A stretch of DNA of 54,202 nucleotides from Paracoccaceae bacterium (GCA_014879735.1 JACSRN010000075.1:1-54202), one strand, 5' to 3'; shown: positions 42,962-54,110, counted from the first letter of the stretch. Notes: generated from the sequence alone by a model not told the origin. Numbers and translations are program-made.

Positions 42962-44160
42962 CAGTTCGACCCTCCGGCAACCGGGGCGTCCTTGCCCTTG
43001 TTCAGCATGTCGAGCGGCAGGTAGGGAATGACACCCCCCGCCTGCCCCTGGCCGTCCCCGACCACCCCGTCGAGGATCACCTTGTTCATGCCGCCCAGCA
43101 CCTTTTCCATGGTTTCAAGATAAAGCCGCCGCCGCGTGATCTCGGGCGCCTTCAGATATTCGGCCAGGACCGAGGTGAAGCGTGCCGCCTCGCCCTCGGC
43201 CGAGTTCACCGCCTGGGCGCGATAGGCCTCGGCCTCCTCGCCCAGCCGCGCCGCCTCGCCGCGGGCGCCGCCTGTCACCTTGTTGGCATAGCCGTCGGCC
43301 TCTTTCTCCAGCCGGTCGCGTTCCTGCTGGGCATCCTGCACGGCGCGGAAGGCGGCGGCCACCTCGGCCGGCGGCTGCGCACGGCGCAGGTTGACACGGA
43401 TCACCTGGATCCCCGCGCCATAGCTGTCCAGCGTCGCCTGCACCGCGATACGAAGATCTGCCGCGATGGCACCCCGGTCGCGGTTCAGGATCGGCGACAG
43501 TTCCGACCTTGCGATGATGTCGCGCATGGCCGATTCCGAAACCGCGCGGATCGTGTTCTCTGGATCGGCCAGGTTGAAGAGATATTTCTCCGGATCGGCG
43601 ATGTTCCAGACCACCTGGTAGCCGATGTCCACGACGTTCTGGTCGCCGGTCAGCATCAGCACGCCCACCGCACCATCGGTCGTGCCGATATCGGTCGTGC
43701 GTTCGCCGGTCACGAGGATCTTCTCGTAGGTCACAACCGGCCAGGGCGCGAAGTTCAGGCCAGGCTGGCCCACGCCGGCGGTCTCGCCGAAGAACAGTTC
43801 GACCGAGCGTTCCTCGGTCTTCACGGTGTAGAAGGACATGTAGCCCCAGCCGGCCAGGAGGGCCAGGACGCCAATCAGAATCCCCTGCTTTGAAAACAGC
43901 GGGTTCGGATCCGACGAGCCGCGCCCGGGTCCGCCGGGGCCGGAATTGCCGCGACCGCCCATCAGGACGCGCAACCGCTCCTGTCCCTTGCGGACGATCT
44001 GGTCGATCTCGGGAATCTGCGGACCTTCGCCCGGGCGACGTCCGCCACCGCGGCGGCCATCATCGCCCTGCCCCCGGTTTCCACCGCGGTCATCATCGCC
44101 GCCGCCACCGCCGCCGCTGTTGTTGCCGCCGCCCCCCCAGGGGCCCCCGCTTCCCGCCAT
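42961..44160 (-). CDS. hflK: HflK, FtsH-associated SPFH protein
   Basis: A 399-residue partner of HflC. The N-terminus is a glycine-rich, charged cytoplasmic segment of about 90 residues (GGGGNNSGGGGGGDDDRGG), typical of HflK. One membrane helix follows (ILIGVLALLAGWGYMSFYTV), then an SPFH domain with EERSVELFFGE and VVWNIADPEKYLFNL. The coiled region includes VNLRRAQPPAEVAAAFRAVQ, a family signature, and YLETMEKVLGGMNKVILD. First gene of the hflK-hflC-DUF2065-degP row. Confidence 0.93.
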   Translation of the reverse strand: MAGSGGPWGGGGNNSGGGGGGDDDRGGNRGQGDDGRRGGGRRPGEGPQIPEIDQIVRKGQERLRVLMGGRGNSGPGGPGRGSSDPNPLFSKQGILIGVLALLAGWGYMSFYTVKTEERSVELFFGETAGVGQPGLNFAPWPVVTYEKILVTGERTTDIGTTDGAVGVLMLTGDQNVVDIGYQVVWNIADPEKYLFNLADPENTIRAVSESAMRDIIARSELSPILNRDRGAIAADLRIAVQATLDSYGAGIQVIRVNLRRAQPPAEVAAAFRAVQDAQQERDRLEKEADGYANKVTGGARGEAARLGEEAEAYRAQAVNSAEGEAARFTSVLAEYLKAPEITRRRLYLETMEKVLGGMNKVILDGVVGDGQGQAGGVIPYLPLDMLNKGKDAPVAGGSN

Positions 44161-44257
44161 CTGGCTTCCCTTGTCCTTGCTCTGTCGTTTCTAACCTGTG
44201 CATCCGCGGCGGAAATTCAAGCGCCGCATTGCCGCGTCCGATCGCCCGGCCCGGGGC

Positions 44258-45685
44258 CTATCCTCGGCGCACCGGGCTGCGCATCGTCACCAGCTCCTCG
44301 GCCATGGTCGGATGCACGGCGACGGTGCGGTCGAAATCCTCTTTCGTCGCACCCATCTTGATCGCGATGGCGGCAAGCTGGATCATCTCTCCCGCCTCGG
44401 GCGCCACGATGTGACAGCCCAGCACCTTGCGGCTGGCGGCGCTGACGATCAGCTTCATCAGCACCCGGTCCTCGACCCCGGCAAAGGCACTGCGCATCGG
44501 GCGGAAGCTGGTGGCATAGACCTCGATCTCCTCGGCTTCGCGCGCATCGTCCTCGGTCAGGCCGATGCTGCCCAGTTCCGGCTGGGTGAAGACGGCTGCG
44601 GGGATGAGATCGTGGTCCACGGGCGTCGGCACGCCCTCGAAGACGGTGCGGGCAAAGGCCATGCCCTCGCGGATGGCGACCGGCGTCAGGTTTACCCGGT
44701 CGGTCACATCGCCGATGGCATAGATCGAGGGCACGGCGGTCTGGCTGTAGGAATCGACCAGCACCTCGCCCTTGCGGCCGAGCTTTACCCCGATCTCGGC
44801 CAGACCCAGCCCGGCCGTGTTCGGCCGTCGCCCGGTCGCAAACAGGATCGCATCCGCCTGGCAATTGCGCCCGGTGACGGTGCGCACCGCAACCGGGCCC
44901 GAAGCGGGGAGCAGCGCCACCGGCGCCGCGCGCAGTTCCTCGACCGGCAGGCCGCGGCCGGCGGCGATCTGATCGGGCAACCCGATGGTTTCGATGGTGG
45001 TGCCAAGGTGCAGATCGATTCCGCGGCCGCACATCGCCTCGGCCACCATGCCGCGGGCCTCGCTGTCGAACCCGCGCAGGATCTGGGCGCCGCGGTAGAA
45101 TTGCGTCACCTGCACGCCCAGCCCCTGCAGGATGCAGGCCATCTCGCAGGCGATGAAGCCGCCGCCGACGATCAGCATCGAGGCAGGCAGGCGTTCCATC
45201 CGGAAGATGTCGTCGGAGACCAGTCCGACCTCGGCGCCAGGCAGGTCAGGCCGCTCGGGGCGGCCGCCGGCGGCGATCAGGATGTGTTTCGCGCTGATCC
45301 GCCGCCCGTCGGCCAGTTCCACCTCATGCGGATCGGCGACCCGGGCGCGCTGATCATGGACGGTGACGCCCGAACCCGCCAGCAGCCGACGGTAGACGCC
45401 TTCCAGCCGGTCCAGTTCGGCATCGAGCGACGACCGGAACGCGCCCCAGTCAAAGGTGCCATCGGGGATCGACCAGCCATAGGCGCGCGCCTCGGCCGGC
45501 ATCTCGCGGAAGGAGGAGGCAAAGACCATCAGCTTCTTGGGCACGCAACCGCGGATCACGCAGGTGCCTCCCATCCGGCTTTCCTCGGCCAGTTCCACCC
45601 GGGCGCCGGTCGCCGCAGCCATCCGCGCCGCCCGGACCCCGCCCGAACCGCCGCCGATCACGAAGAGATCGCAGTCGAAGGTCAT
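44258..45685 (-). CDS. gor: glutathione-disulfide reductase
   Basis: A 475-residue FAD enzyme using NADPH to reduce glutathione disulfide in the cytoplasm. The FAD-binding GGGSGGVRAARMA is at the N-terminus, redox Cys42 and Cys47 are in GGTCVIRGCVPKK, and the NAD(P) fold is IVGGGFIACEMACILQG. The second FAD strand IYAIGDVTDRVNLTPVA and the C-terminal catalytic HPTMAEELV complete the family set. Residues QFYRGAQILRGFD after the nucleotide fold supply the Arg that selects NADPH. A low-complexity insert at about 235-260 is lineage-specific. Confidence 0.94.
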   Translation of the reverse strand: MTFDCDLFVIGGGSGGVRAARMAAATGARVELAEESRMGGTCVIRGCVPKKLMVFASSFREMPAEARAYGWSIPDGTFDWGAFRSSLDAELDRLEGVYRRLLAGSGVTVHDQRARVADPHEVELADGRRISAKHILIAAGGRPERPDLPGAEVGLVSDDIFRMERLPASMLIVGGGFIACEMACILQGLGVQVTQFYRGAQILRGFDSEARGMVAEAMCGRGIDLHLGTTIETIGLPDQIAAGRGLPVEELRAAPVALLPASGPVAVRTVTGRNCQADAILFATGRRPNTAGLGLAEIGVKLGRKGEVLVDSYSQTAVPSIYAIGDVTDRVNLTPVAIREGMAFARTVFEGVPTPVDHDLIPAAVFTQPELGSIGLTEDDAREAEEIEVYATSFRPMRSAFAGVEDRVLMKLIVSAASRKVLGCHIVAPEAGEMIQLAAIAIKMGATKEDFDRTVAVHPTMAEELVTMRSPVRRG

Positions 45686-45766
45686 GCGTGTCTCCTTATC
45701 CTGTCCTGCCGCGGGTATCCCACAGCGGGAGGGCGAAGGCCAGAGTGACCGCCCGCTGCACTGAAG

Positions 45767-45902
45767 TACCGCGCAGGCGCCAGATACCGCGCAGGCGCCG
45801 GCCGGGCCTGCCGGCTTGCGCAGTGCCGGCTGCAGCGCCGGGCCGCAACCGGCTGCGCCCCGGCGGCCCGGTCGCAGTCTCCGGCGGCCGAATCTCCGGC
45901 GG
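45767..45902. repeat. short direct repeats between gor and rpiA
   Basis: TACCGCGCAGGCGCC occurs at 45767-45781 and 45785-45799 (period 18). TCTCCGGCGG occurs at 45878-45887 and 45893-45902 (period 15), the last copy ending at the edge of the rpiA stop. These look like slippage duplications in a GC-rich spacer; no function is evident. Confidence 0.7.
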
Positions 45903-45903
45903 T

Positions 45904-46689
45904 TCAGTCGCCGTCGGCGAAAATATTGTCGGTCGGCCCGAAAGCCACCTGTTCGTTCTCGACGATGCCGGTGTTGATGTCGCGCACCGTCACCCGCCCA
46001 TCGGGCTGTCCGATCACCACCACATCGCAGATATCGATGAAAAGCCCGTTTTCCACCACGCCGGGAATCTGGTTCAGCACCAGCGCCAGCTGCCGCGGAT
46101 TGCCGATCCGCTGCAACTGCAGGTCAAGGATGTAATTCGCCTCGTCCGTCACCAGCGGCTTGTCGCCGTTCATCCGGATCGCGACATCGCGGCCAAAGAC
46201 GTCAAGGCTGACAAGGGTTTCCTCGATCAGCGCCTTCGTCGTCTGCCAGCCGAAGGGAACGACCTCGACCGGCAGCGGGAAGGCGCCCAGCTGATGCACC
46301 TCCTTGGCGGCATCGGCGATCACGATCATCTGGTCGCTGGCGGTGGCGACGATCTTTTCCTGCAACAGCGCCGCGCCGCCGCCCTTGATCAGGTTCAGGC
46401 TGCCGTCAAATTCGTCGGCGCCGTCGATGGTCAGATCCAGCCACTTCGCCTCGTCCAGCGTATGCACCGGAATCCCCAGGCTGACGGCCAGTTCCGCCGT
46501 GCGCCGGCTGGTCGGCACCCCGATGACGCGCAGCCGCTCCTCCTTCATCCGTTCTGCCAGGCAGCGAACCATCCAGGCCGCCGTCGATCCGGTCCCCAGA
46601 CCCAGCTTCATCCCGTCTTCGACATAGTCCACGGCACGCCGGGCCGCCACGAACTTGGCCTTGTCGATGGGATTAAGGTCGGCGGGCAT
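45904..46689 (-). CDS. rpiA: ribose-5-phosphate isomerase A
   Basis: A 261-residue cytoplasmic enzyme interconverting ribose 5-phosphate and ribulose 5-phosphate in the pentose phosphate pathway. Family sites are GLGTGSTAAWM (phosphate loop, about residue 30), VPTSRRTAELA, LTIDGADEFDGSLNLIKGGGAALLQEKI (read in parts) with the catalytic Asp/Glu, and the Lys in KGGG. The C-terminal FIDICDVVVIG is typical. Somewhat longer than the E. coli enzyme by its tail. It lies between gor and a divergent GST gene. Confidence 0.95.
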   Translation of the reverse strand: MPADLNPIDKAKFVAARRAVDYVEDGMKLGLGTGSTAAWMVRCLAERMKEERLRVIGVPTSRRTAELAVSLGIPVHTLDEAKWLDLTIDGADEFDGSLNLIKGGGAALLQEKIVATASDQMIVIADAAKEVHQLGAFPLPVEVVPFGWQTTKALIEETLVSLDVFGRDVAIRMNGDKPLVTDEANYILDLQLQRIGNPRQLALVLNQIPGVVENGLFIDICDVVVIGQPDGRVTVRDINTGIVENEQVAFGPTDNIFADGD

Positions 46690-46908
46690 GGCGGGTTCTC
46701 CGGCGAAGGTTGCTGGGAACGAAGAATTAGCGCAAACTCTGCTGCAGGGCGAGAGACAATGCAGCGCCTGCGATCCTCCGCCATGCCGGAGCCGCAGGTG
46801 TCAGGCAGCGAAGGCGCCCGCTCGCCTTGATCGGACGAGACACGGCCCGGTACTCCTGTCACCAGTGTTGATGGAATTGAAACCTTTCGACAAGAGGGGC
46901 TGCCGGCA

Positions 46909-47565
46909 ATGCTGGTGCTGCATTTTCAACCTGATACGGCATCCACCATCCTGCGTCTGGTCGCAGCGGTGGCGGGGATCACGCTTTCGCTTCGCCCGGT
47001 CGACCGCGCGGGGGGCGAGTTGGACAGTCCGACCTGGCGGGCGATGAACCCGACCGGCACGATCCCGGTGTTGGAAACCCCGCAGGGTCCGCTGTCTGAA
47101 ACCGCGGCCTGCCTGCTGTGGCTGTCGGATCGCCATGGCCTCGGCCCCCGCGCCGACCAGCCCGGACGGACCGATTTCCTGAAATGGCTGTTCTACATCT
47201 CGAACACCCCGCATGCCGATCTGATGCAGCTGATTTATCCGCAGCGCTACTGCCCGCCCGGAAACGAGGCCGGCCATGCCACGCTGATCGCCGGGCGGTT
47301 CCTGGTCTCGCTCGGTCATCTTGACGATGCCGCGCGGCGGACGCCCGACCTGTTCGGGCCGGGTGGACCGCTGCTGTGCTATATCCTTGTGCTTGCCCGC
47401 TGGGCGGCCTTCTACCCCGAGGGTCATGCCGGCTGGTTCCAGCTTGCGGCCTTCCCCGCCCTTAACGCGCTGGCCACCGAGACCGAGGCGCTGGCCGCGG
47501 TGCAGGCCATCGCCGCGGACGAAGGGCTTGGCGCCCTCCCCTTCACCGAACCGACCGGCGGCTGA
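46909..47565 (+). CDS. glutathione S-transferase family protein
   Basis: A 218-residue cytosolic GST-like protein. The thioredoxin-fold N-terminal domain has LHFQPDTASTILRLVAAVAG and the cis-Pro segment MNPTGTIPVLETPQGPLSETAACLLWL, where Ser-Glu would bind the gamma-glutamyl group. The helical C-terminal domain includes DFLKWLFYISNTPHADLMQL and a poorly conserved substrate region. The Cys or Ser near the first helix needed for beta-class catalysis is not obvious, so substrate and activity are open. It begins 219 bases from the divergent rpiA. Confidence 0.85.
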   Translation: MLVLHFQPDTASTILRLVAAVAGITLSLRPVDRAGGELDSPTWRAMNPTGTIPVLETPQGPLSETAACLLWLSDRHGLGPRADQPGRTDFLKWLFYISNTPHADLMQLIYPQRYCPPGNEAGHATLIAGRFLVSLGHLDDAARRTPDLFGPGGPLLCYILVLARWAAFYPEGHAGWFQLAAFPALNALATETEALAAVQAIAADEGLGALPFTEPTGG

Positions 47566-47889
47566 GCATCGTTGCGCGCCGGGCGATGGCCGGCGCGCAG
47601 CGGCCCGAGCAGCAATGCGGATCACCTGTTCCGTTCATCCCCCCCGCTCGTTCGGTTGGCGGGCCATCCAGTCTGTTCGTCCGGCCGGCAGGCCATCCGG
47701 CCCGTTCCTCCGGCTGGCATGGCTTTCCGCAGATGCGCGCAGGCCCGTCGCAGGGTCAAGGACCCGCGCTCTGCGCCGGGATGCAGCGGGCCGATATGGC
47801 CGGGCGGGCGCAGCCGCCGATATGACGGGTCTGGCGCAGCGCACCGATATGGCCGCGGGCGCAGCGCATCCGCTGCTGCGATCGTGGCC
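47566..47889. repeat. repeat-bearing spacer between convergent genes
   Basis: No gene is visible in these 324 bases. Two imperfect tandem arrays are. One, about 47650-47735, has three units around GTTCGTCCGGCCGGCAGGCC with diverged sequence. The other has three copies beginning CCGATATG at 47791, 47817 and 47844, followed by GGC/GGGT-rich sequence and GCGCAGC (period 26-27). They sit downstream of both the GST and the EF-hand genes. Confidence 0.65.
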
Positions 47890-48483
47890 TCAGGTGCCCT
47901 GGTCCAGGTGCAGCGCGGCCAGTCCGCCGCGCATTTCCTGGCGCGTAACCAGACCGTTGGCATCGGCATCGAAGGCCATCAGCGCCCGCAGCAGCCCGGC
48001 CTCATCATCGCCCAGCCGCGCAAGGGCAGCAGCTTCGGCCGCCAGGCGCATTTCCGCTGGCGAAACCGTATCATCGCCATCGACATCGGCCAATTCATGC
48101 AGGCGGATGGCCCGTGCCCGCTGCCCCGCCGACATGGCCCGCATCGCGATCTCCAGCTCGCCCTGCATCACGGCCCCGTCGCCATCGAGATCCGTGGCCC
48201 AGAGCCGCCGCATCAAATCTGACCGGGCATCGGCACGAAGAAGCCCGATCGCCCCTTGGACCCCCTCGGCATCCAGCCCGCCGGGGCCACCGTAGCCCGA
48301 GATCACGTCCTCGCACAGCCGCGCCACGCCGCGCGGGTTTTCGGCGATCAGCCGCAGCACCTCCGGCGACAGCACCGGCACGGCCGGATCGCCTGGCCGC
48401 GCAGCATCCGCCCAGGCAGGGACGGTCAGCCCGAAGAGGACAGGCAGTGTCAGCATCACGATCAGCAGCGAGCGTCGCAACAT
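47890..48483 (-). CDS. exported EF-hand protein
   Basis: A 197-residue protein with a signal peptide (MLRRSLLIVMLTLPVLFGLTVPAWA) and three EF-hand calcium loops, beginning DLDGDGAVMQGELE, DVDGDDTVSPAEM and DADANGLVTRQEM. All three hold the acidic positions 1, 3, 5 and 12 or close substitutes. It is presumably periplasmic, binding calcium as sensor or buffer; the partner is unknown. The ATG at 48483 begins the signal peptide and has GGAGAGG upstream. A near-CtrA site lies about 36-51 bases upstream. Confidence 0.85.
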   Translation of the reverse strand: MLRRSLLIVMLTLPVLFGLTVPAWADAARPGDPAVPVLSPEVLRLIAENPRGVARLCEDVISGYGGPGGLDAEGVQGAIGLLRADARSDLMRRLWATDLDGDGAVMQGELEIAMRAMSAGQRARAIRLHELADVDGDDTVSPAEMRLAAEAAALARLGDDEAGLLRALMAFDADANGLVTRQEMRGGLAALHLDQGT

Positions 48484-48518
48484 ATCGCACCTCTCCTGCC
48501 CATTTCGCGGCAACAGGT

Positions 48519-48534
48519 TTAACATCCGGTAAAC
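48519..48534 (-). promoter_or_regulatory. near-consensus CtrA-type site
   Basis: TTAA-CATCCGG-TAAAC matches the CtrA consensus TTAA-N7-TTAAC with one mismatch. It lies 36-51 bases upstream of the EF-hand gene start, a place typical of CtrA-controlled promoters. It also reads as a GTTTA/TAAAC dyad. The divergent sdaA is more than 100 bases away. Confidence 0.35.
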
Positions 48535-48642
48535 GCCGCTGCGCCGCCGTGCCGCCGCCGCACCGGCGCCCGTCGCTTTCCGCATTCTTTCCGCGCCCGT
48601 TCTGCGTCATCCTGTGCAGCGCGCGAACAGGAGGCTTACCCC

Positions 48643-50022
48643 GTGTTTCTTTCCGTCTTCGACATGTTCAAGGTCGGAATCGGCCCGTCGTCCAGCCACA
48701 CCATGGGTCCGATGGTCGCCGCCGCACGATTCCTGGCCACGCTGCGTGCCTCGCCCTTCCACCCCAGGGGGCTGCGGGCCTCGCTGCACGGCTCGCTCGC
48801 CTTCACCGGCATCGGCCATGCGACGGACCGCGCCACCATCCTTGGCCTGGCCGGGTTCGAGCCGGAAAACTACGACCCCGACCGCGCCGCCGCCGCCCTG
48901 GCCGAGATCGAGGCCACCCGCCGCATCTCGCCGCCCGGCCTGCCCGACCTGGCCTTCGACCCCGCAAAGGATCTCGGCTTCGACTTCGGCCCCGCCCTGC
49001 CCGGCCATGCCAATGGCATGATCCTGAAGGCCACCGATGCCGAGGGCGACGTGATCCTCGAGGAAACCTATTATTCCATCGGCGGCGGATTCGTGCTGAC
49101 CGCCGCGGAACTGGCCGAGGCGGGCGGCGCGAAATCCCGGGTCCGTGCCGATGTTCCCTGGCCCTTCGAGACTGCGGCCGAAATGCTCGACATGGCGCAT
49201 CGCTCGGGCCTGTCCATCGCGCAGATGAAACGGCAAAACGAGTTGAAGTTCCGCAGCGGCGCCGAACTCGACCGTGGCCTTGCCCGGATCTGGGAGGTGA
49301 TGAACGCCTGCATCAGCCGCGGAATGAAGGGCGAGGGCATCCTGCCTGGCGGGCTGAAGGTGCGCCGCCGGGCAAAGGGCATCCATGACGCGCTGATCGC
49401 CGAACGCGGGCTGAACCTGGTTGCACCGCATACGATCAACGACTGGATGAGCCTCTATGCCATGGCGGTGAACGAGGAGAACGCCGCCGGCGGCCAGGTC
49501 GTCACCGCGCCGACCAATGGCGCGGCCGGGGTGGTGCCGGCGGTGATCCGCTACTGGCTCGACCATGTGCCCGGCGCCTCGGCGGCGCGGGCGGGGGATT
49601 TTCTGCTGACCGCGGCGGCGATCGGCGGGCTGTGCAAGCACAATGCCTCGATCTCGGGCGCCGAATGCGGCTGCCAGGCGGAAGTGGGCTCGGCCGCAGC
49701 CATGGCGGCGGCAGGGCTGGCCGCCGTGCTGGGCGGCACACCGGAGCAGGTGGAAAACGCCGCCGAGATTGCGCTGGAACATCACCTCGGCATGACCTGC
49801 GATCCGGTGAAGGGTTTGGTCCAGGTGCCCTGCATCGAACGAAACGGCCTTGGCGCGATCAAGGCGGTCTCGGCCGCCTCGCTCAGCCTGCGCGGCGATG
49901 GCAAGCACCTTGTCAGCCTCGACGCCTGTATCGAGACCATGCGCCAGACCGGCCGCGACATGCATGAAAAGTACAAGGAAACCAGTCTCGGCGGCCTTGC
50001 CGTCAATGTGCCGAACTGCTGA
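48643..50022 (+). CDS. sdaA: L-serine ammonia-lyase (single chain)
   Basis: A 459-residue iron-sulfur enzyme deaminating L-serine to pyruvate. The beta domain opens with [19 protein letters not shown], the serine-binding family start. The alpha domain carries [17 protein letters not shown] and the cluster cysteines in [32 protein letters not shown], matching the [4Fe-4S] dehydratases of type 2. VEVGSA-like and IERNG segments are present. The enzyme is oxygen-sensitive in relatives. The start is unambiguous, with AGGAGGC upstream. A GC-rich 279-base gap without a gene separates it from purA. Confidence 0.95.
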   Translation: MFLSVFDMFKVGIGPSSSHTMGPMVAAARFLATLRASPFHPRGLRASLHGSLAFTGIGHATDRATILGLAGFEPENYDPDRAAAALAEIEATRRISPPGLPDLAFDPAKDLGFDFGPALPGHANGMILKATDAEGDVILEETYYSIGGGFVLTAAELAEAGGAKSRVRADVPWPFETAAEMLDMAHRSGLSIAQMKRQNELKFRSGAELDRGLARIWEVMNACISRGMKGEGILPGGLKVRRRAKGIHDALIAERGLNLVAPHTINDWMSLYAMAVNEENAAGGQVVTAPTNGAAGVVPAVIRYWLDHVPGASAARAGDFLLTAAAIGGLCKHNASISGAECGCQAEVGSAAAMAAAGLAAVLGGTPEQVENAAEIALEHHLGMTCDPVKGLVQVPCIERNGLGAIKAVSAASLSLRGDGKHLVSLDACIETMRQTGRDMHEKYKETSLGGLAVNVPNC

Positions 50023-50301
50023 TCCGGGTGGCAGCCCCCGGGCGCCGGCCACGGCCCCGCCCCGCAGAGGCGCCGCAGAGCCACGCAGATGCGCGCCGGG
50101 GGAGCCCCGGGCGAGATACCCGACGGCGACACCCACCCCGCCCGGCGCATGCGGCGGGCGGCGCCGAGCCGGTTGGCCGCAGGCCAGAGGCGAGACGGGA
50201 TCTTGCGGCGAAGCCGCGCAATTTCGCCCCCGCCCCTTCCCCCGCGCGCCGGCTTCCGCTATGGGATCGGCGCAATTCCGATCAGGGAAGGACCGTCGCC
50301 A

Positions 50302-51600
<1,299 letters not shown>

Positions 51601-51610
51601 CCGCCCGGCC

Positions 51611-51895
51611 ATGGCCCTGAGCTACCGCACCCGCAAGCGCCTGTCGCTGCTGATCCTGCTGGTCGGGATGCCGCTTTATGTCGTCGCCGCCGTCACCCTG
51701 ACCGACTGGGCGCGCGCGACCTGGGGGCGGCTGCCGATTCTTGCCGAACTGGCGGTCTATGTCGGCCTGGGCCTGTTGTGGGCCCTGCCATTCCGCCGGA
51801 TCTTTCGCGGGGTGGGGCAGGCCGACCCGGAGCAGGCCGACCCGGGACAGCCCGACCCGGCGCAGGCGCCCGGCCCTGCCGACCGCGACCCGTGA
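51611..51895 (+). CDS. DUF2842 small membrane protein
   Basis: A 94-residue protein. Two hydrophobic helices, LSLLILLVGMPLYVVAAVTLTDW and LPILAELAVYVGLGLLWALPF, follow a basic start MALSYRTRKR, and RRIFRGVG ends the conserved part. This matches DUF2842, small inner-membrane proteins of alphaproteobacteria of unknown function, often beside purA. The tail is a repeat of about DPxQADPxQ (three times) and is low-complexity. A GC hairpin with no T-tract lies between it and the next gene. Confidence 0.82.
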   Translation: MALSYRTRKRLSLLILLVGMPLYVVAAVTLTDWARATWGRLPILAELAVYVGLGLLWALPFRRIFRGVGQADPEQADPGQPDPAQAPGPADRDP

Positions 51896-51958
51896 AATGC
51901 GAAAGGGGCAGAGGGATCGCTCCCCCCGCCCCCCCGGGCCGGCCGCGGTGGCAGCGCC

Positions 51959-54110
51959 TCAGCCGGCGATCTTGCGAGCCTCCACCAGATAGGGCGAATC
52001 GTCGGGCAGCGCATATTGGCCGCGGCTGACCTTCTCGATCCGGCCTTCGCGCAGCAGGGTGCCAAAGCTGCGCAGGCTGTCCTCCCGGCTGATGCCCTCG
52101 CCCTGAATCAGCCGGCGCATCAGCAGCGGGCGGGTAAAATGCTCGCGCTTCTCGACGCAGGTCGCATAGGCGGCGGCGGCCTCCAGCAGATTGGGCAGTT
52201 CCGTCGCGCCAAGGCGCTCGGCGAACTCGGCGAAGTCGCCGCTGTCGGCGAAGATGTTGCCGGCGTCATCGTCTTCGTCCTCATCCTCTGGCGCCACACG
52301 GGGTGCCGGCGCGCGCGCGGCCACGACCTCGGCGGTGGCGGCCGGGACCGGGGTTTCCTCGGGCTCCTCGGTCGCCGGCGACAGATCCGCCGCAGCAGCA
52401 GCCACCCGGCGCGGCCGCACGGGCTGCACCGGGCTGCCCGCGGGCCGGTCGATGCGCAGTTCCGACACCAGGACAAGCGGTTCCGGCCGATGGGCCGCCT
52501 CGGGTGCCGCAATGGATGCCGGCGCGGGCGCAGGGGCTGCGGATGCCGGGGATGCCACGGCGCGCGGGCGCGAGGGACGGACGACCCGTGCCAGATCCTC
52601 GCGATAGGCATTCTCGCGCACGCCCGCATCGGGCTGCGGCGCACCGGCGCGGCGGCCGTTGCGCAAAAGGCGGAACGGCCGCCGCGGCCGGGTCATCCTC
52701 GGCTTCCCTTCCGGACACCGATTCGGTCGTGTCACCCTCGGCAGCGGGTTCGGCCGCGGGGTCCGGCATCGCCCGACCCGCGTCCTCCGGCTCCGGCTCC
52801 GCGGCCGGATCCGGCGCCCCGTCCTCGGCGATGTCCGGGCCTGCCTCATCGGGCGCAACCTCGCCGAACGCAACCTCGGCGGACGCGATCCCGGCGGGGG
52901 CAATCTCGGCGACCGCCGCCGCGTCCTCCACCATCGCGAAGGTCGGGAAGGTTTCGTCGTCCTCGACAAGCGCCTCCCCGTCAGAGAATTCCCCGATCAA
53001 CGCCTCGTCGGCAGGTGTCGCATCGGCGAGGGTCTCGCCCCCCCCGGTGCCGGTCGGCGCGGCCGGCGCGGTGGCGCGGGCCTGTGGCTCGATCAGGTCA
53101 TAGGCATCGGCATCGTCGTCGAATTCGGGGTCGAGCGCAAAGGGATCGAACCCGTCATCCTCGGCCTCGTCCGGTATCGTTGCGCCGCTGTCGACCACAC
53201 CATCCGCTGCGGAATCGGCGGCCGTTTCGGGGTCGAGCGCAAAGAGGTCGAGCCCGGCCTCCTCGGTCTCGTCCGGTATCGTCGCGCCGCTGTCGACCAC
53301 ACCATCCGCAGCGGAATCGGCGGCGGTTTCGGCCGCCTCCCCGCCGGGGCGGATATCCAGCCCGACCTCTGCCCCCGTCTCCACCGGCGCGGCGGCAGAA
53401 ACGAATGCAGCAGTTTCGGCGTCAAAGCCCGGATCGATATCGGTCTCTGCCTCGGCAGGGGCGAAATTGTACTCGTAGTCGGCGACAATCGCCTGAGCCA
53501 GCGCATCGGGCGAGGCATGGTCGGCATGGGCCGGCGCGAGCGCTGCCGTGGCAGGGTCCGCGCCTATCGAATCGACGTAATCCGCCTCATCCGCCACCCC
53601 GGCTGCGCCCGTCACGAAGGCTGCAGGCCCGTCCTGCGGTTCGGGCGCCGCTTCGGCTGTCGCCTCCCCGACCTCATCTGCCACCGCGGCAACCGCGGCA
53701 AGGGTGGTTGCAGGGGCGGCCACCCCAATCGATTGCCGCAATCGGGCCAGACGGGCGGCCACGCCTTCGGGCATGCCGGCACGCAGGCCGGGCGACGGCA
53801 TCATACCGCCCGCCATGCCGCCGAAATCGGCATCGACGACGGCCGTGTTCATATCGAAGACCCCAGGCAGACCCGAGGCGAGCGTGGCTTCGATATCGCC
53901 GCCCGATGCGCGCTCCGCCCCTCCGTCCGAATGCGATGCGGCTTCGGCTGCGATTTCGACCTCCGCCTCGGGGTCGGTCGCCGCAACCGGCGTTGCATCG
54001 ACAGGCGTCGCATCAGAGGCTGCCCCTGGCGCCGTCACGGCTGTGGATGCGATCTCGGTCGCAGGCTCGCCCGCCGGGGCCGGCGCGGCATGGACGGCAG
54101 CGGCCGAGAT
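51959..54110 (-). pseudogene. large acidic repeat-containing protein, frameshifted and 5'-truncated
   Basis: Two overlapping minus-strand frames belong together. The first, open from 54110 to 52281, encodes an acidic Ala/Glu/Asp-rich region of about 450 residues that turns basic and senseless after about 52680. The second, ending at 51959, becomes sensible from about 52675 (PFRLLRNGRRAG, then ENAYREDLARVVRPSR). A single extra base near 52665-52685 would join them. The C-terminal 95 residues (FAEFAERLGATELPNLLEAAAAYATCVEKREHF) are conserved in look, with a winged-helix-like end. No ATG lies in frame at the 5' end: GTG 54038 is possible, but the frame continues to an abrupt junction with a sugar permease fragment. 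The function is unknown. Confidence 0.6.
53127..53330 (-). repeat. 102-bp tandem duplication inside the acidic gene
   Basis: Two copies, about 53127-53228 and 53229-53330, differ at few positions and keep frame, giving a 34-residue protein repeat. Each holds ETAADSAADGVV, DSGATIPDE and FALDP. It is a recent internal duplication in a low-complexity acidic region. Confidence 0.85.

Noticed and set aside
47791-47870. Possible CRISPR or iteron array
   Set aside because: Copies are imperfect, directly adjacent and few, with no cas or replication gene in the neighbourhood.
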